Made by a program: the position numbers and the translations under genes | The notes under the pieces: model-generated | What the model saw: only the letters and a program-made list of their open reading frames with translations | Database searches by the model: none | Told to the model about the DNA's origin: nothing | Shown: piece after piece, positions 1 through 12,984 of the stretch | Numbering within the stretch: the first letter of the stretch is position 1 | Layout of the letters: every line of letters begins with the position of its first letter | Assembly: GCA_031772625.1 (NCBI GenBank) | Contig: CM062818.1 | Span: forward strand, 1,279,420,277-1,279,484,276 | Reading direction: 5' to 3' | DNA length: 64,000 nucleotides | Source of the DNA: Pinus tabuliformis | Lineage: Eukaryota; Streptophyta; Pinopsida; Pinales; Pinaceae

Positions 1-1265
1 ACCATAACTTCTTCTCTTTTAGCCATTTGTAGGATTGTTTGGAAGTCAACATATTCTGAGGTTCAATTTTTTTGATTTACTTGTTCAATTTATTGTTTTC
101 TTTGAATATGTTTTTTTGTTTTCCTTGTACATTTTTGTCTCCCTCTACAACTGCCTTTCCATGATTTTACTATCCTCTAGCTCACTAGTCAACTTTTCTA
201 TTTTCTTTAGATATTCCTCATTATGCAATTCTATGGATTCTTCCCTTGCCTCTTTGGCATATGAATGAGATGACGTGGCTCCTACCCAAACATCATCAAA
301 ATAAGAGCCTTTTTCTATCGACTCTTCCAGAGCTTCCTCCTCTAATCTCTATATGATCTCATCAATCTATTTTGAGGTTTGTGGAGGTTTGGTTTCAATA
401 ATCTCAATTTCTGGGTCTTTTCCTTGGTTGCTTGGTTCTTCTTGTGATTTTCTTCTTGATCTCCTATGAATGGACAAAAATGATTTTTCTTTCTCAATCA
501 TAACACCATCCTGCTTCTTTTTCAACCTTGCCTAAGATATAAAGGAGAATTCATGATACTTTTTGTGACATGTAATTTCTCAAGCCTTTCCTCATTCCCT
601 ATTATTTGGTCTTCAAAGTGATGTTTGGCCAAAAACTCATTCTGAAGTATCCCTTTTTTCCTTTCATGATGCTCAAAAAGTACCTTGATCAACCGACAAT
701 GATAGATATAAGCCTCTTTAGCTTCTATTTTGTTTTTGACATTTTCTGTCATTTTAGTCAAGCTCTTTGTAAATAAGTAAGGAATATTGATTTTATAGTC
801 TCCCTTGATATGTTGAAGCAATTTTATATGGTAAAGGTAGACTATATTATGCCCATTGTCACAAGTAAAATATTTTTGGATGATCACAACTAATTCTAGC
901 CATGGCTCCCTGAACTAGTCTCTTAAAATTCCTTTTGTCCTATCAAAGGTCACCTTCCTTTGATTTTCTAGGAAAAAGGTCCATCCTTTCTCCCTAAAAT
1001 GTAAACCTTTGTGATATTCTTCACCTATTAAAGGAAGTTCTAATTCTTGAGATAGGAAAGTTGGATTTACTGGTATAGGAATTTCAACCACTTTAGTTTT
1101 CCTATTTTCAAAATTTTTTTTGAATTCTTGTGTGATTATGTCATTGTGGCCATTAAACTTCCTAAGGAACTCTAGTAGTTTTTCTTGAAATAATTTCTCC
1201 ACATCATCCTTACTCCAATTTTCTACTTTTAAATCTATGAGTTCCATTTTTTTTGCCATTTGCAT
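1..1265 (-). pseudogene. Env-position extra ORF of element 1 (partial, broken)
   Basis: Two open segments (1265-915 and 887-522) follow each other with one stop between them, and the frame continues leftward after a frameshift near 530. The continuation is rich in Lys, Arg and Glu, with a basic stretch (RRSRRK) that could be a nuclear signal. The core around 950-770 aligns by eye with residues of the extra ORF of element 2: both have EPW-x-EL followed by an IIQ-Y segment and a KLL/LLV stretch. No domain is recognised. In Athila elements this position holds an env-like ORF, but I see no clear signal peptide or transmembrane helix, so an envelope role is not supported. It runs off the left edge. 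Confidence 0.6.
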
Positions 1266-3719
1266 ATGCTATTTATACCAAATTATATAACCTTGCCGAG
1301 TAAATAATCTCATTATGAAGATAACAAGAAAAATATTATTTATTCATGCAATAACAATATTGGAAAATGCACTTACCAGATTTCCTTGCCTTTTGGAAAC
1401 AAATGAGATTAATTCCTTTTCATATAAATCTTCAATTTCCTTGACTTCTATTTAAAATAATATCTACACAATGTTCTCTATTTATAAATTTGAGTGAAGA
1501 AAAATGTTGCTTTTGTAAAAGAACCAAAACAAAAATCTCCATTGTAAGAAAAATCCCTCATTGTTTTACAAATCGTATTTAAATATCTCTCCTCTTGGAA
1601 AATTTCCCCATAAAAATTTATGAAAAGTCTCCTCTGTTTTGAAAACTGCGTACTATTTTTTGAAATATCAATCAATGTGCAAATCTTTTGACAAAAATTG
1701 CATGAGGAAATCATGGTTTTGATACCTGAACTGCTAGAAGAGTTTGTAGAAAACTTGTACAAACTTCTTGTTAATGATTTTTTTTCCATGTGGAAACATA
1801 TAGTTTAAATTAAACTCATTTTCTAATATCTCGAGAAATCATGGATTCTATAATTGGTAGAGGATTTTGAAGATGACAAAGCACTGAAAATCTAAAACTG
1901 AAGTCGTATTTTTCTCCCATTGTGACGCGTCTTAAACAAAATCTGAAGTTTATTATTTTCGAAATTGTTTTAGTTGTTGAGGATTCGTTGGAATTGATGA
2001 TTACCTTATCACTGGAATTCAATGCGTCAATTCAAGAATTCTCTGCGTAATTTATGGAATTTGTTTGAGCTCGATGTAGAGGAAATGTCAATCTCTTTCT
2101 CCTTCTTTAAACAAACAAGATTCCTTTAAATTCTCCATGCAGCACATCGTTTTCCTTTCATTACTTCTCCATGTTGCTCGAGATTCTTCTCTCCATATTT
2201 CAACATGCTTCTCTTTCACACAATCTCTCCATGGCATAGGATTTCTCTCTTATGCAGTTACCTTTACTCTCTGCATTTTTTCCTTTGATCAAGGCTTCCT
2301 TACGCTATGGGTGGATGTGCAGTATTTCTCTCTGACTCTGAGCTGAGTTTGGCTATGATGGTGAAGGAGAATATGCCGAGTATACCTTTGAAATGTTTTT
2401 GATTGTTTCACTGTTTAATTGTCTTGTCCATTTTTGAATTTGGTTGCCACTTGTGTTAATGTATCATGGTTCATTTAATTATGATCGTTTTATCTTTTGT
2501 ACGCTCCTTCAACACTTGTTTTATATCCACTAAGGTTGCATCATTGTTTGTATTTTAGAGTTTTGAATACCCATGACCATTACGACCTTAGCTTATGATT
2601 TTGTATTGCATGCAGTATGTTTGCTTATCCATCATACTTATGTGCATGTTGCATATTCATATTTTTATCATTGCAACTTTTTTCCTTTTTCATCATATAT
2701 TTATGTATTTGATTTTGAATTGACCATAATTTAAGGTCATTTCAAATCAATTTTTCTTCATATTTTTACAATGATACTAACTTCTTTTTCTTGTTTTGCA
2801 GATGGATAAAATAATCCTTTAGGTTGTATAGACAATTTATCCATGATGCAACAATTTTTTTTAAAGGGAGTCGTGGCCAACAATATTGGTAAAAAATTGC
2901 GAATGATGTGGTTGTGTAATGAGATGTGAATGTATGGTTAAGTGATGAAGTGAATGAATATGTGGGGTGATGTAGGATAATGTATAATGTTCATGGGTAG
3001 GAGTATTTCATATTCAAATTTTAAACTAGGTTATCAATTTTAGAAACAAATTCAAAATCAAAGGCTTTAATAATGCTTTTAAACTTGCAATACTTTCCTT
3101 TTACTAGATAACTCATTGTCACTGATTTAACTCTTTTGTCAACACTTGACCTTTTAAAAATGAATTCTTTTCAATATTGGACTGTAGATAGATGCTTGTA
3201 GCTGCTTCTCAAGTCCCTCTGATGTTGATTTGTAACAGGTCGCTTCTATATATGGTATTGATCTTGTTGGAAACATGTCCCTTACTGCTAAATGTTGATT
3301 ATGATATCTCATGTTCCTTCTATAGAACAATTGCTTGATATTAAACCATTGCATGGTTTGTTGATTTATTATGAATCTTCCCCCTTACTGATCCTAAGAA
3401 TTGTTCTCAAGTATTTTAAATTTTGGAGGATGATCTTGCAAAAATAAAAATGACAAACATAAAAGAGAGAATTCATATTGGCCAAACAAGTTGGTTTTCT
3501 GAAATGAATTTGAGTTTGTATTATGCCAGTATCTTGGATATTTACAACTAAACTCCTTTATTAAGTTTTAAATTTTTACTTTTTATTTTTATTCTTCTAA
3601 AAATAGGGAAGGCATATTACTATGTTGTTCCAATACTTCCATATTGTTTTTTGTTAAGAATTTGTTCAGAAAGTCTTCTTTATTGATAGGTTTGTTATAA
3701 ACTTAGAGTCTATGACCAT
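1266..3719. other. Non-coding spacer of element 1 between integrase and extra ORF
   Basis: This 2.45-kb AT-rich stretch has only short unsupported ORFs. Its length almost equals the matching spacer in element 2 (14819-17297), so it is probably a structural part of the element and not a separate insertion. I see no LTR end, no repeat array and no gene in it. Confidence 0.5.
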
Positions 3720-4800
3720 TAACTAGAAATGAAAATTGCTGCTCCATCAATTTTTTTTTATCTTGACTACTCCATTATCAAATATTTCTTCTATTACATA
3801 TGGCCCAAGCCAATGAGTAGTGAACTTAGATTTGAAATCTTGGTACTTGGAGTAAAAAAGAATTGCCTAGTCTCCCTTAAGAATTTATTTTTTATAATTA
3901 TATCACGCCATTTGATTCTCTGTTGTTGTATTAGTGATGTATGCTCAACCACCTATTGTTTGATCTCATCTAGTTCATTTAGTGGCATAATTCTATGTTG
4001 TTGCACTTCTAACATGTCCAATCCTAATTCTGCTTCAAGTTTGAATGTATGAATTTGAAATTCCATTTGTAACAAAACTTCTTTATTATATACCAATTGA
4101 TATGGATTGAATCCAGTAGTGTTTTCCCATGTAATTATGTATGCCCATAATGCATCATTTAATTTGTCTGACCAATATTTCCTGTTCATTTGTACTATCA
4201 TTGTCTTGATGTTTACCAAAAGCTTATTAGTATATTCCACTTGTCTGTTTTCTTGTGGATGATACAAAGTAGAATTTCTATGCTTGATTTTGTATTTTCT
4301 TTTAAGAACTCAGACAAGTTTATAAGTGAACTGTGTTCCCTGGTCTTAACAATCTGTCTTGGAACTTCAAATCTTACAAAGATTTCTTCAAATATGAAAG
4401 AAACCACGTTCCTTTTGTTGCTCGTGCCATTGTTTTTTCTTCCACCCATTTTGTAACATATTATGTACACACTAGGATGTACTTCTTTCCATTTGAAGAT
4501 GGGTTAATAATTCCCTCAAAGTCTATAGCCCATTGTTCAAATAGTTCTATAAGTACTTGTGGTTTCAATGGAATCTCATCTGATACTATAAGTCTTCCAA
4601 TTCTTTGGCAGCTATCACATCTTTTGCAATAGGCCTTTAAATGTTTGAAAATTACTGGCCAATAGTAGCCAAGTTTCAGCACCTTGTATGTTGTTTGTGT
4701 ATTTGCAAAATGGCCACCACATGGTTCATCATAACATGCTTTTAGAATATCAAGAATTTCTTCTTCACTTACACATTTTCTTATCAAAATATCAGGACTA
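3720..4800 (-). pseudogene. Integrase domain of element 1
   Basis: The H2C2 zinc-binding region is at 4787-4600 (GGHFANTQTTYK, then CKRCDSCQR). The catalytic core follows with AIDFEG carrying the first Asp. The central Asp region reads IVKTREHSSLIN, where Gypsy elements usually have T-D-x-G, so the second catalytic Asp appears lost. The Glu region reads HPQENRQVEYTNK at about 4265-4225. A GPY-type C-terminus (WLGPYVIEEIFDNG) lies at about 3860-3800. Frameshifts near 4470 and 4270 and stops split the gene. Its role would be insertion of element cDNA into the genome; this copy cannot do it. Confidence 0.85.
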
Positions 4801-6299
4801 GTATAAAAGAGGCCACTATTGACCCATGTATATCTAACACTTTCTTTAATTGTTTTCCTTTTCTACCTGCTAGTGAAATGGGATGGTGATAAATAATTTG
4901 CTATATTTGCAAACCATGGGGTTTTAGTAGTTATAGAAAATAGATTCTCATTAGGAAAGTTATCTAAAACAGGGATAAGATCGTTAGGAGAATTAAGTCT
5001 TGACAGAAAATCTTCCACTTGATTATCTTTTCCTAGGTCGATCTAGAATAGTGATATTGAATTATTGCATTAGGAACAACCATCTATTAATTTTTCCATT
5101 AGTAATTGTTTTGTTTATTTAATGGCTGAACAATCTGTATGAATAAATACTTCATATCCTATTATGTAATGCCTAAATTTATTGACTCCATGCACAAAAA
5201 GTAGCATTTCTTTTTTAGTTACTGTGTAGTTTAATTCTGCTGGAGTTATATTTTTTATTATGAAATAAATGGCATAGTTAAATCGATTTTCTTTTTTTCC
5301 TAGACAGGTTCCTATAGATGTGTGTGATGCACTAGTGGATATGTGGAATTGAAATGACCAATTTGGTCCTCTGAGAATAGGTGCTATAGATAATTTCTCT
5401 TTCAGTTTTTCGAATGCATTTTCACAATTTGTATTCCGTTGAAACTCAATGTATTTTGCAAGTAATTTGAACAAGTGTAAAGATATTTTGCTGAATTTTT
5501 CAATGAATCTTTTGTAGTAGCTTGCATATCCCAAGAAACTTATTACGTATTTCTGTGTTTTTTGTGGAATTAAGTTTACAATGACTTGTATCTTTGTTGG
5601 GTCTACCTTAATTCCAGAAAAAGAAATGTGGTGTCCCAACACTATCCCTTTGGTTAACATAATAAAACATTTTTCATTGCTGAGGGATAAGTTTGTCTCT
5701 GCACATCTTTTTCAAATTTTTTCAAGATTGTTTAAACAATCATCAAATGTACTTCCATAAAAAGTAAAATCATCCATATAGACTTCAACACATTCATGTA
5801 TAGGATCTGTAAAGATAGCTAAGACTTCTCTTTGAAATATAGCAGGTGCATTAGATAGTTCGAAAGGTAAAATGTTATAAACATATGTTCCCTATACACA
5901 AGTAAATGTTGTTTTATCCTGATCTTCTAATGCTACCTAGATCTTACTGTATCCACTAAATCCATTAGGAAAGGGAAAGAAAATTTTCCCTACTAATGAA
6001 TCTAGTACTTGATCAATGAATGGTAGTGGGAAATGACCTTTCAATGTTTCTTTGTTCAGTTCCCTATAGTCTACACATATTCCCAATTTGCCATTTTTCT
6101 TTGGCACTGGAACTAAGGGAGAAACCCATTGACTATCAGAGGTAGGGTAGATAAATCCTACCTGTAACAATTTCTGCAAATCCTCTTTCACTATCTCCTT
6201 CATCATTCGGTTCATTATTCTTTGTGGTTGTTTTACTGGTTTGATTCTTTCATCTATGTAAATGTGATGGATACATGTTTTTGGATGGATTCCTTGCAT
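4801..6299 (-). pseudogene. Reverse transcriptase and RNase H of element 1
   Basis: The RT opens at 6299 with VPKKNGKLGICVDYRELNK and HFPLPFIDQVLD. The active-site motif VYMDDF is intact at about 5790-5770. The thumb (SFLGYASYYKRFIEKF) and RNase H (AELNYTVTKKEMLLFVHGVN, HTDCSAIK) lie in the open stretch 5660-5115. A linker with VEDFLSRL precedes integrase. Stops occur at about 5938 (after GYSKI), 5900 and 5710, so the polyprotein is not continuous. The RT-RH order and sequence are typical of Ty3/Gypsy, close to Athila by eye. Confidence 0.9.
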
Positions 6300-6649
6300 A
6301 TTTTGTATAGTCCTAGGAAAAATATTTTGAATATTTTTGTAATAATGTAGTTATATGTTGTTCTTGTGATCATTATAGATTATTACCAATATTTAAATTC
6401 TTTCCATGATTGATTTCAATTATTTTTCTTTGACAATTGGTGATTGAGATAACAGGAAAAATTCTTTCAAAATAATTTTGTAATAATTAAACAGTACAAT
6501 TTTCCTGAAAAAATTGAGTTAGAATATGATTTGCAGCTTCATATTGTGTTATTTGTAGCTTCTCAGAAATATCAGGTTCTGAAATAAAAAAGTCTATTAA
6601 ATCCTAATTTTCTTCCTCTTCTCTAAAATTAAAGGGTTGATTAATACTT

Positions 6650-7270
6650 AAAACAGGTAGAGTTTCTTCCTATTGATCATCAGGCCATGATATTAAAGAA
6701 GGTGATTGAGCAAGAGGATAGAGGATAGAGTGTCATATGTTTCTTTTCATCTCCATGTGTTATGGTCATGCTTCCTGGTCTACATCCAATGAAAGAATCT
6801 GTTGTGACTAACCATGGTTTGCCAAGAATTAAAGGATGGAATCCTTGATAAGTTTTTTGTTGCAATATTAGAAATTATACAGGATACCCATGAATCCAAA
6901 GAAACAATGATGTCTTCAAGTATTCCTTTCGGTACAACTTTAGATCTATCTTATAATTCTAAAATTGTAGTAATAGGTTGGATATTTGACAATTTTAAAT
7001 ACTTCATAGCTTCTATTGTCATGACATTTATAGAATCTCATAGATCAATTAAATTTTTAGGAACTAAAAAATTATTGATTGAAATGGTAACCATAGGTAT
7101 CCCTAGATCAATATATTTTTCAATTGTTGTTTTTGTAGACATGAGACTAGCTAGTTTTCCAATGACCTTGATTGTGGGTGCATCTCTTTTCTTTCTTCCA
7201 GTTTCGTTAATGCATAATTCCGTTATTGTTTTTGTATCAATTATAATATCTTTGATATCTTGTAACAAAT
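6650..7270 (-). pseudogene. Aspartic protease region of element 1
   Basis: An open stretch 7268-7038 ends at NLIDL followed by a stop and then DSINVMT. Related Gypsy proteases read DLG-A-SIN here, so the stop falls exactly on the glycine after the catalytic Asp (consistent with GGA to TGA). The downstream ILEL, VPKGILEDI and VSLDSW segments match the same part of element 2's protease. The region after 6700 is badly frameshifted. The enzyme would process the Gag-Pol polyprotein. Confidence 0.8.
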
Positions 7271-7429
7271 GAATTTTGACACAAGAATTTTTTTATTAAT
7301 CTATGATATCAAATGCAAGAAGAGAAACTGATGTTTTTTTATCAACTAACCTTTCTGGGAAAGGTGGTCTTTGAGTCATAATAGTTTTTCTTTTCTGAAT
7401 TTGTTTCCTTGGACTAGACTTTTTAGATT

Positions 7430-9475
7430 GTTCTCCTTCTTCAATTTGTTATTCTATGGTTGGTGGATAATCTTTTTGTAGAACTTATCCTGACCCCAGG
7501 TGGATATCTTGAATCAGAAGAATAAAATATGTAGGAAATAATGTTGTTTCTTCCACACTATAAGTTGGGCTGTCTACTCTGTTACTCGGATTTGATACTA
7601 GCTAAGCTGGTATTTGAGTTGGTCTGGGTGGTGGTTGGTTAGAAGGAATTTGAACCTGCTGAGGTTGAGTTATTGTAGGTATTGATTGTTGTGTGAATGG
7701 ATTTGATGAAGGGGATTACTGGAATTGCTAATATGGAAATGGTTGTTGAGGATATGGTTGTTGATATCCTTGTTGGGGATAAGGTTGATATTGTTGAGGG
7801 TGAAATTTTTGGGGAGGTTGCGCTATATAAGTATATCCTCACCAACTTTGTGAAGGCTGGTTTTGGTTCTACTGAGGAGACCAAACCTGCCATGGCATAA
7901 GAGTATTCCATGAATTTTGATACTGAAAATTCTAGGGAATTTGTTGATGAAACTTTAAGATGTACATGTAAAATGTGGTTGCCAAGCTCTTCTATGTGCC
8001 ATATAATAAAATCCTCGAGTTTCTTCTAATTGAGCTGCTTGCAGCTCTTTTAATGTTGGACAATCATCTGTAACGTGATTTTTGTACAAAGTCCACAAAC
8101 ATGTATATTATCCAAAGGACATTCTATTAAAAGATGCTTCTTCCTACACTTAAAACAAAAGATTGACATTGGTTTTTCTTCTTCTTATTGTTTCTTCTTT
8201 GCTTTTAATACGTCAACTTGTGTTCCTAAGGTTCTCAAAGGTATTTTTTAAAGTTTTCTAACAAAATCACTATTTTTTCTCTTGTCACTCCTCCCGTTGC
8301 TCATTTAGAAGTTCTAGAAGTTATTGTTTTTTTCATGTTTTGACTCTTCCTCTAGAGTACTTTTGACATAATTCAACAACTTCATCCAATGGTAAGTATG
8401 AAATATCTCCTTTACCCATCACATTACGAATATAAAGCTACTCATCTCGTATTCCTTTAAGAAAAATTGTTCTAATGGTATCAGGATTTAGAGAATGTTG
8501 TTTAGATTTTTGCAAGTTGTAGAGAAATCATTCTAAATATTCTTCTAAAATCTCATCATCTTGTTGAAAAATTCTAAAAATATCAACTTTCGAATCTCTA
8601 GGCCTACAATAGGTCTGATATTTCTTAAGAAAAAATTTCTTCATTTCTTCCCAAGAAGTAATAGAATGTTCTCGTAATCCCATAAACCATTTTAATGCAA
8701 GTGGAGTAGCAGGAAAAAGATGAAGCCTATGTGTATCATCAGTATAACCATAATTTCTACATAAGATATCAAATTCAAACATAAATGGATCAGGACATTT
8801 AGAACACATTCCATGGAATTTTTGTAAAATTGAAGGTGGAATATTCTTTATTTTTACCTCTTCTCCTAGAATTAATTTAATATCTACAATTGGAAATCCA
8901 AAAGTAGCTTCTTCATCATTTTCTATTTCTACATCTTGTCTTCTCTTATGATCATATTCTCCTTTGGCATCTTCTTCTCTTTTCCTTTCTGCTTCTCTTT
9001 TTACATATTCTTATCTTGTTCTTTGCAATTTCATTTGTTGCTTTTCATATTGTAACCTTTGTTCTAGAGTGAGGATGTTAGATCCTTTCCCTTATTCTGC
9101 CATATCTTTCTCAGCAGTTTCAAATGTTTCAGTAACAACTTGAGATTTAACTTGTTTTATTTGTTAAAAAGTAGGCTAAGCTATTTGTTCACGAATAGGC
9201 TAATCAATTGGTTTTCTTATCTCTTTTTGTTTTCCTATGGAAGATGTTCCTATGTGTTTCTGTTTTTTCTTCACTTCATAAGCTAACAAATTTTGCCTTT
9301 CAACAAGAGTTAAACTTTGTCCCGAATGTTGTTTTTCCTCTAACTCTTCCAAAGTTTGTTTTCTAACAATTGTTGTAGTTAATTCAAATCAAGGTAGTCT
9401 TGCTTCTACCAATGGTTTAGTAATTGCGGGGTCTTGTTCTGTGTATCTACCAGTTTCATCTCTTTGTCTAGGCAT
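7430..9475 (-). pseudogene. Gag of element 1
   Basis: The likely start is the ATG at 9475 (MPRQRDETGRYTEQDP), 80 bases inside the PBS. The capsid-like core is at 8809-8528 (LFPATPLALKWFMGL, SITSWEEMKKFFLKKYQ), the plant retrotransposon gag pattern. Two CX2CX3HX4C zinc knuckles follow near 8170-8050. The first is intact (CFKCRKKHLLIEC); the second is split by a 1-base frameshift between its CX2C half and NHVTDDC. A Gln/Pro/Tyr-rich linker lies at 7900-7640. Stops and frameshifts are scattered throughout. Confidence 0.85.
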
Positions 9476-9555
9476 AAATGACCATAATGAAGAATTCTAT
9501 TTAATTTTTATGTTTTTTTTTAAAGTTTCCTATTTTGATTAATTCTGAATATGCT

Positions 9556-9573
9556 TCCATGGAAACATCACCA
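9556..9573 (-). other. Primer binding site of element 1 (tRNA-Asp type, degenerate)
   Basis: The plus strand reads tccatggaaacatcacca. This is a degenerate match to the 3' end of plant tRNA-Asp (CCCCGGCAACGGCGCCA), the primer used by Athila elements. It lies between gag and the presumed LTR edge near 9577. Confidence 0.6.
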
Positions 9574-9576
9574 AAA

Positions 9577-10555
9577 ATTTAAGGTCAATTTACAAAGTAA
9601 ACTAACACATCTTTTTTACTTGTCAATCCGAGTTTGTAGACGAATCATGTCCAAAATATATGGATTTCAGGTGAAGTCAATTTAGGAAGGAAAGGATATA
9701 AGGTTAAAGGAAGTGAGTATTACAAAAATATTCTATGTTCTAAAAGACTAAAAAGTTTCTAGTTCAAGATGTAGGAAGATAGAGAAGAGGCTCCCAACTT
9801 ACGAGGTCTTGGTTGTCCCTCCTTACAGTACTGTCCCTAAGAAGCGAAACTAAAGAAAAGTGGTTTGTAATGTATAGATAGAAAGAGAAGAAGCTCCTAA
9901 CTTAGGAGGTCCTGGTTTTCCTTCCTCACAGTTCTACTCCAATAACATTACCATTGCATCAAATAAAACTAGAATTCAAGAAATAATACAAGAAATGCAA
10001 AAATGATGATTTTAGCTATGATTCATAACTTGATAGAAATAAAATTTAAGTTAAATTATTGTTTGTCCTTTCATATAAAATTTTGACTTTAAAATAAAAT
10101 TATCCCAAAATCACACAAAAATCATGACACATCTAAATAACTAAATCATAAATTTGAAACAAGAAATATGGAAATTAAAATTATACTAATGTAATCAAAG
10201 TGTACTTAGCTTGGTATGGGGGACCTCCAACCTTGCCTTGTACACTTAAGGAACTCCCAGTTACAGCTAACTTATGGAAATATCCACAGCATGAACAACA
10301 AATTAGAATAGTAGAAAGTATTCTTCAAATTATCAAAAGTCTCCAATAGTCTGAATAAAAATTACATATATCAATGGTTTATAAACTCAGTTTAACTAAG
10401 AAAATAATAAAGAAACTTTGCTACAATGGCTCTAGCAGTCTTTATCTATCATGATCCATCCATCGAGGTTGAACTCATCAAGTCTAGTTCACAAAATTAG
10501 GCAAAATCCTCAAAAATAATATTTCACCCCCTTTTAATAGGGATTTCTGAATGAT
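9577..10555 (-). repeat. Probable 5' LTR of element 1, inner part only
   Basis: This non-coding sequence starts just outside the PBS and continues to the insertion point of element 2, so it should be the 5' LTR. The rest would continue from 24609. No second copy is in the window, so the LTR ends cannot be confirmed and the TG/CA border is not clear. It contains an imperfect 103-bp tandem duplication (starts near 9770 and 9873) around a ctcccaacttacgaggtc / ctcctaacttaggaggtc core. Confidence 0.5.
10551..10555. repeat. Target-site duplication (ATGAT), left copy
   Basis: The five bases atgat directly precede the element 2 LTR and are repeated exactly at 24604-24608. Five-bp duplications are standard for LTR retrotransposon integration. 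Confidence 0.9.
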
Positions 10556-11699
10556 TTTTGGGTGCATATAACATGTCTTTCATAACTCCTAAATGCCTCA
10601 CATTAATTATCGACCTGGGTAAGCTATTTTGTTTCAAGAGTGTACACAGTATGTGCAAGTGATGGAAATCATTGGATCTACAGAGAGTAATGCTCTAAAA
10701 TAAATTATTTGTTTCAATACAAGAGTAAACAGATCAAACAATAAACTACCAAACCTGTAAATTCAAAGAAATTAAACTATTCAAGCATCAAAATTCAACC
10801 TTAATAAAAAAATCTATAATTGCAAATACAAGCCATAAGCACATCAACCGAGTGCACTGTAGCGGTAACAGAGCTCTTTCAGCTGAATAGAAACAATAAT
10901 GCATCTGATCTAACCATTTAATACTCTCGCTCTCAATTAACAAGAAATAACTCTTATCTAATAATTAAATCAATCTACGATACAAATAAATGCAGCCAAT
11001 CAACAGAGATATGAAATAACATGGATCAATCGTAAAACTATAAAACAATGTAATTACACCTGTAGTAAAAAGGTAAAAATAGAACAAAGGGAAAAGAAGT
11101 GAAATCCACCAGTGACCAGGCCCAAGCTACAAATAATTACTACCTAGTTACTCAGAATATCGTGAACAAACTGAAACACAAACTATATATTACTCATTAA
11201 CTCCAAATTTCATTACAATAGCGATGTGTTCTTCAGAATAACACTTTGTCTCTTACAACTACAGTCGAAGTAAAAAAGGAAAAAGTGTTCTATTCTATTT
11301 GTTTTTCCCCTCTTATAGTCAAAGAGAAAAGAGATAATTGTGATTCCTCAGGATCAAGAGATCCTAAGGAATTCGCGACCAAATACTATTATCAGACAAT
11401 CTTCCATCTTGCGCTGATCCTCCTGATTCTCTTCTCAACTTGACCACACAAGACACGCTCTTTTCTCCTTGTTTAGCCTTTGATATTCAATAGATTGAAT
11501 ATTAGTTGTCCCATTCGCTAATATCTAGATAAAAAGCAACGAAAGTTAGTTTTGACATCCAAATCCTATCAAAAACGATTCTGTTCACTTTCTATCGAAA
11601 TTCTATCAAAATCTTATTACATGATGGCACAAATGTATAAAAAGGAGGAAAAAGATATTGTAATTAAGGGTAAATTTATACCTGTTGTACGGCCCAACA
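10556..11699 (-). repeat. 3' LTR of element 2
   Basis: This copy (1,144 bp) aligns along its whole length with 23422-24603. Its end GGCCCAACA is intact, but its first base pairs read TTTTGGG where the other copy has TGTTGGG, so the terminal TG is mutated. It lacks about 38 bp present in the other LTR (near 23890-23925). Confidence 0.95.
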
Positions 11700-11722
11700 T
11701 ACTCCCTTGCTTACCTTGTTTC
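11700..11722 (-). other. Polypurine tract of element 2
   Basis: The minus strand next to the 3' LTR reads aaggtaagcaagggagta. It is purine-rich and directly abuts the LTR, the place where plus-strand DNA synthesis starts. Confidence 0.6.
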
Positions 11723-12828
11723 ATGTCCTCATGAAAATAAGTAGTTATTATGTAATGCAGTTAAAGAGTAACCATGAATGAATTTTTCCTTACACAACCT
11801 AAAACAATGCTTTTGTATTAAATTTGCAAAGGCTATCCCCTCATGACCATCAGGAAGCTGGTAATTAGAACAGTATCCTTCAGGAGGGTACCAAATAATA
11901 GGGCTCCTAAATCGACATCCTAGCCAATGTGGTCCTTCCCTCAAGGTAATATTACTCTATGTGACAAAAAAGCCTGCGGTAGCTTTTAAATTCATGTAGC
12001 CAAACGGTTCTCTGTTCTTGACACTATTGGTGGAGACTATCCATCTCTATTTGGATGTAAGTAAGGACCTTGCCTGTATGGATAAGGAATATGCCCTTCT
12101 GGCTTGCACAATTTCTTTATGTATAGGCCCCAGATTCTTAATTTCTCCCTCCTATTTCATGAACCTCTTGTGTCTAACAAAAATATGTAAGGGTTGAGTA
12201 GGCTCACCCCTTACCCACATATCTAGTCCATTTTCTTTCTTTTGAAAGGTGTTATAAGCCCTGGACCAGTTAACTTGGTTCACTACGAAGGAAATGAAGG
12301 CCTGGAACTAAATGTCCCCAATAAAAGGGCTAGGATTGTTATCCACCTCCCCGTCTAATAAAAAGTTATGCAAATAAAGTTCATAGAGAAGACATTGGAC
12401 TTTTATCCCATGCTCCTTACAACATTTTATGAATTCTTCAGTTGTCATCAATTCAACTGACTTTCCGACCTTAACAACTTTAATCTTCAACAGTAAATAT
12501 CTTTCCAATAATAAAAAAGCATAGTTTGTAGCAAGAGATCTACAAGATAAGACATCAAAATATAAAGAGCAAACCACAACCTTATCTAGCTTGGCTTTTA
12601 CTTTCCTTAGTTTTTCTTCCTTCTGCCTTGACTTAGCAAAAGTTTCAACCTCAGTTATGGACAAATCATTGAATTGCTTTTGTAGTTCGTGGTACTTTTG
12701 CAGAGGAACCATCTCCTTCTTACATTATGCTAAAGCAAGCTAGGCTTGTACTAGCTCCTCCTATAACTCTAGAAGAATATGATCACTGCTTGATGGAGTG
12801 TTATTAAATATTTCTTCTGTCTGGGTGC

Positions 12829-12984
12829 TTTTGTTGTGAGAGGGTAAACCCTCTGTCTTAATAGCCATATATATCAAATCTATATGAAATCTTGTTTGAG
12901 TGGTTGTTTTGTTGTGAGAGGGTAAACCCTCCATCTTAATAGCCATATCTATCAAATCTATGTGAAAGCTTACTTGTGTTGCTA
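12829..12984 (-). repeat. 78-bp in-frame tandem duplication in the extra ORF
   Basis: Two copies with a period of 78 bp (26 codons) encode HIDLI-x-MAIK-x-EGLPSHNK twice in the minus strand. The period is a multiple of three, so the reading frame is kept. Confidence 0.85.

Larger units (their letters stand above)
1..10555 (-). mobile_element. Ty3/Gypsy retrotransposon, Athila-like, element 1 (partial, decayed)
   Basis: Read on the minus strand, the order is PBS (9573-9556), gag (from 9475), protease, RT, RNase H, integrase with a GPY-type C-terminus (to about 3720), a 2.4-kb spacer, and an extra ORF from 1265 leftward past the window edge. The order PR-RT-RH-INT identifies Ty3/Gypsy. The gag type, the tRNA-Asp-like PBS and an ORF after integrase fit the Athila branch (inference from family knowledge). 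The 3' LTR is not in the window. The 5' LTR is probably interrupted at 10555 by element 2. Many stops and frameshifts break every domain, so the copy is dead. Confidence 0.85.

Noticed and set aside
2137..2346. Plus-strand ORF with hydrophobic residues near 2137
   Set aside because: It lies in the non-coding spacer of element 1, is short, and has no homologue in the matching spacer of element 2.
6814..7272. 152-codon plus-strand ORF
   Set aside because: Antisense shadow of the element 1 protease region.
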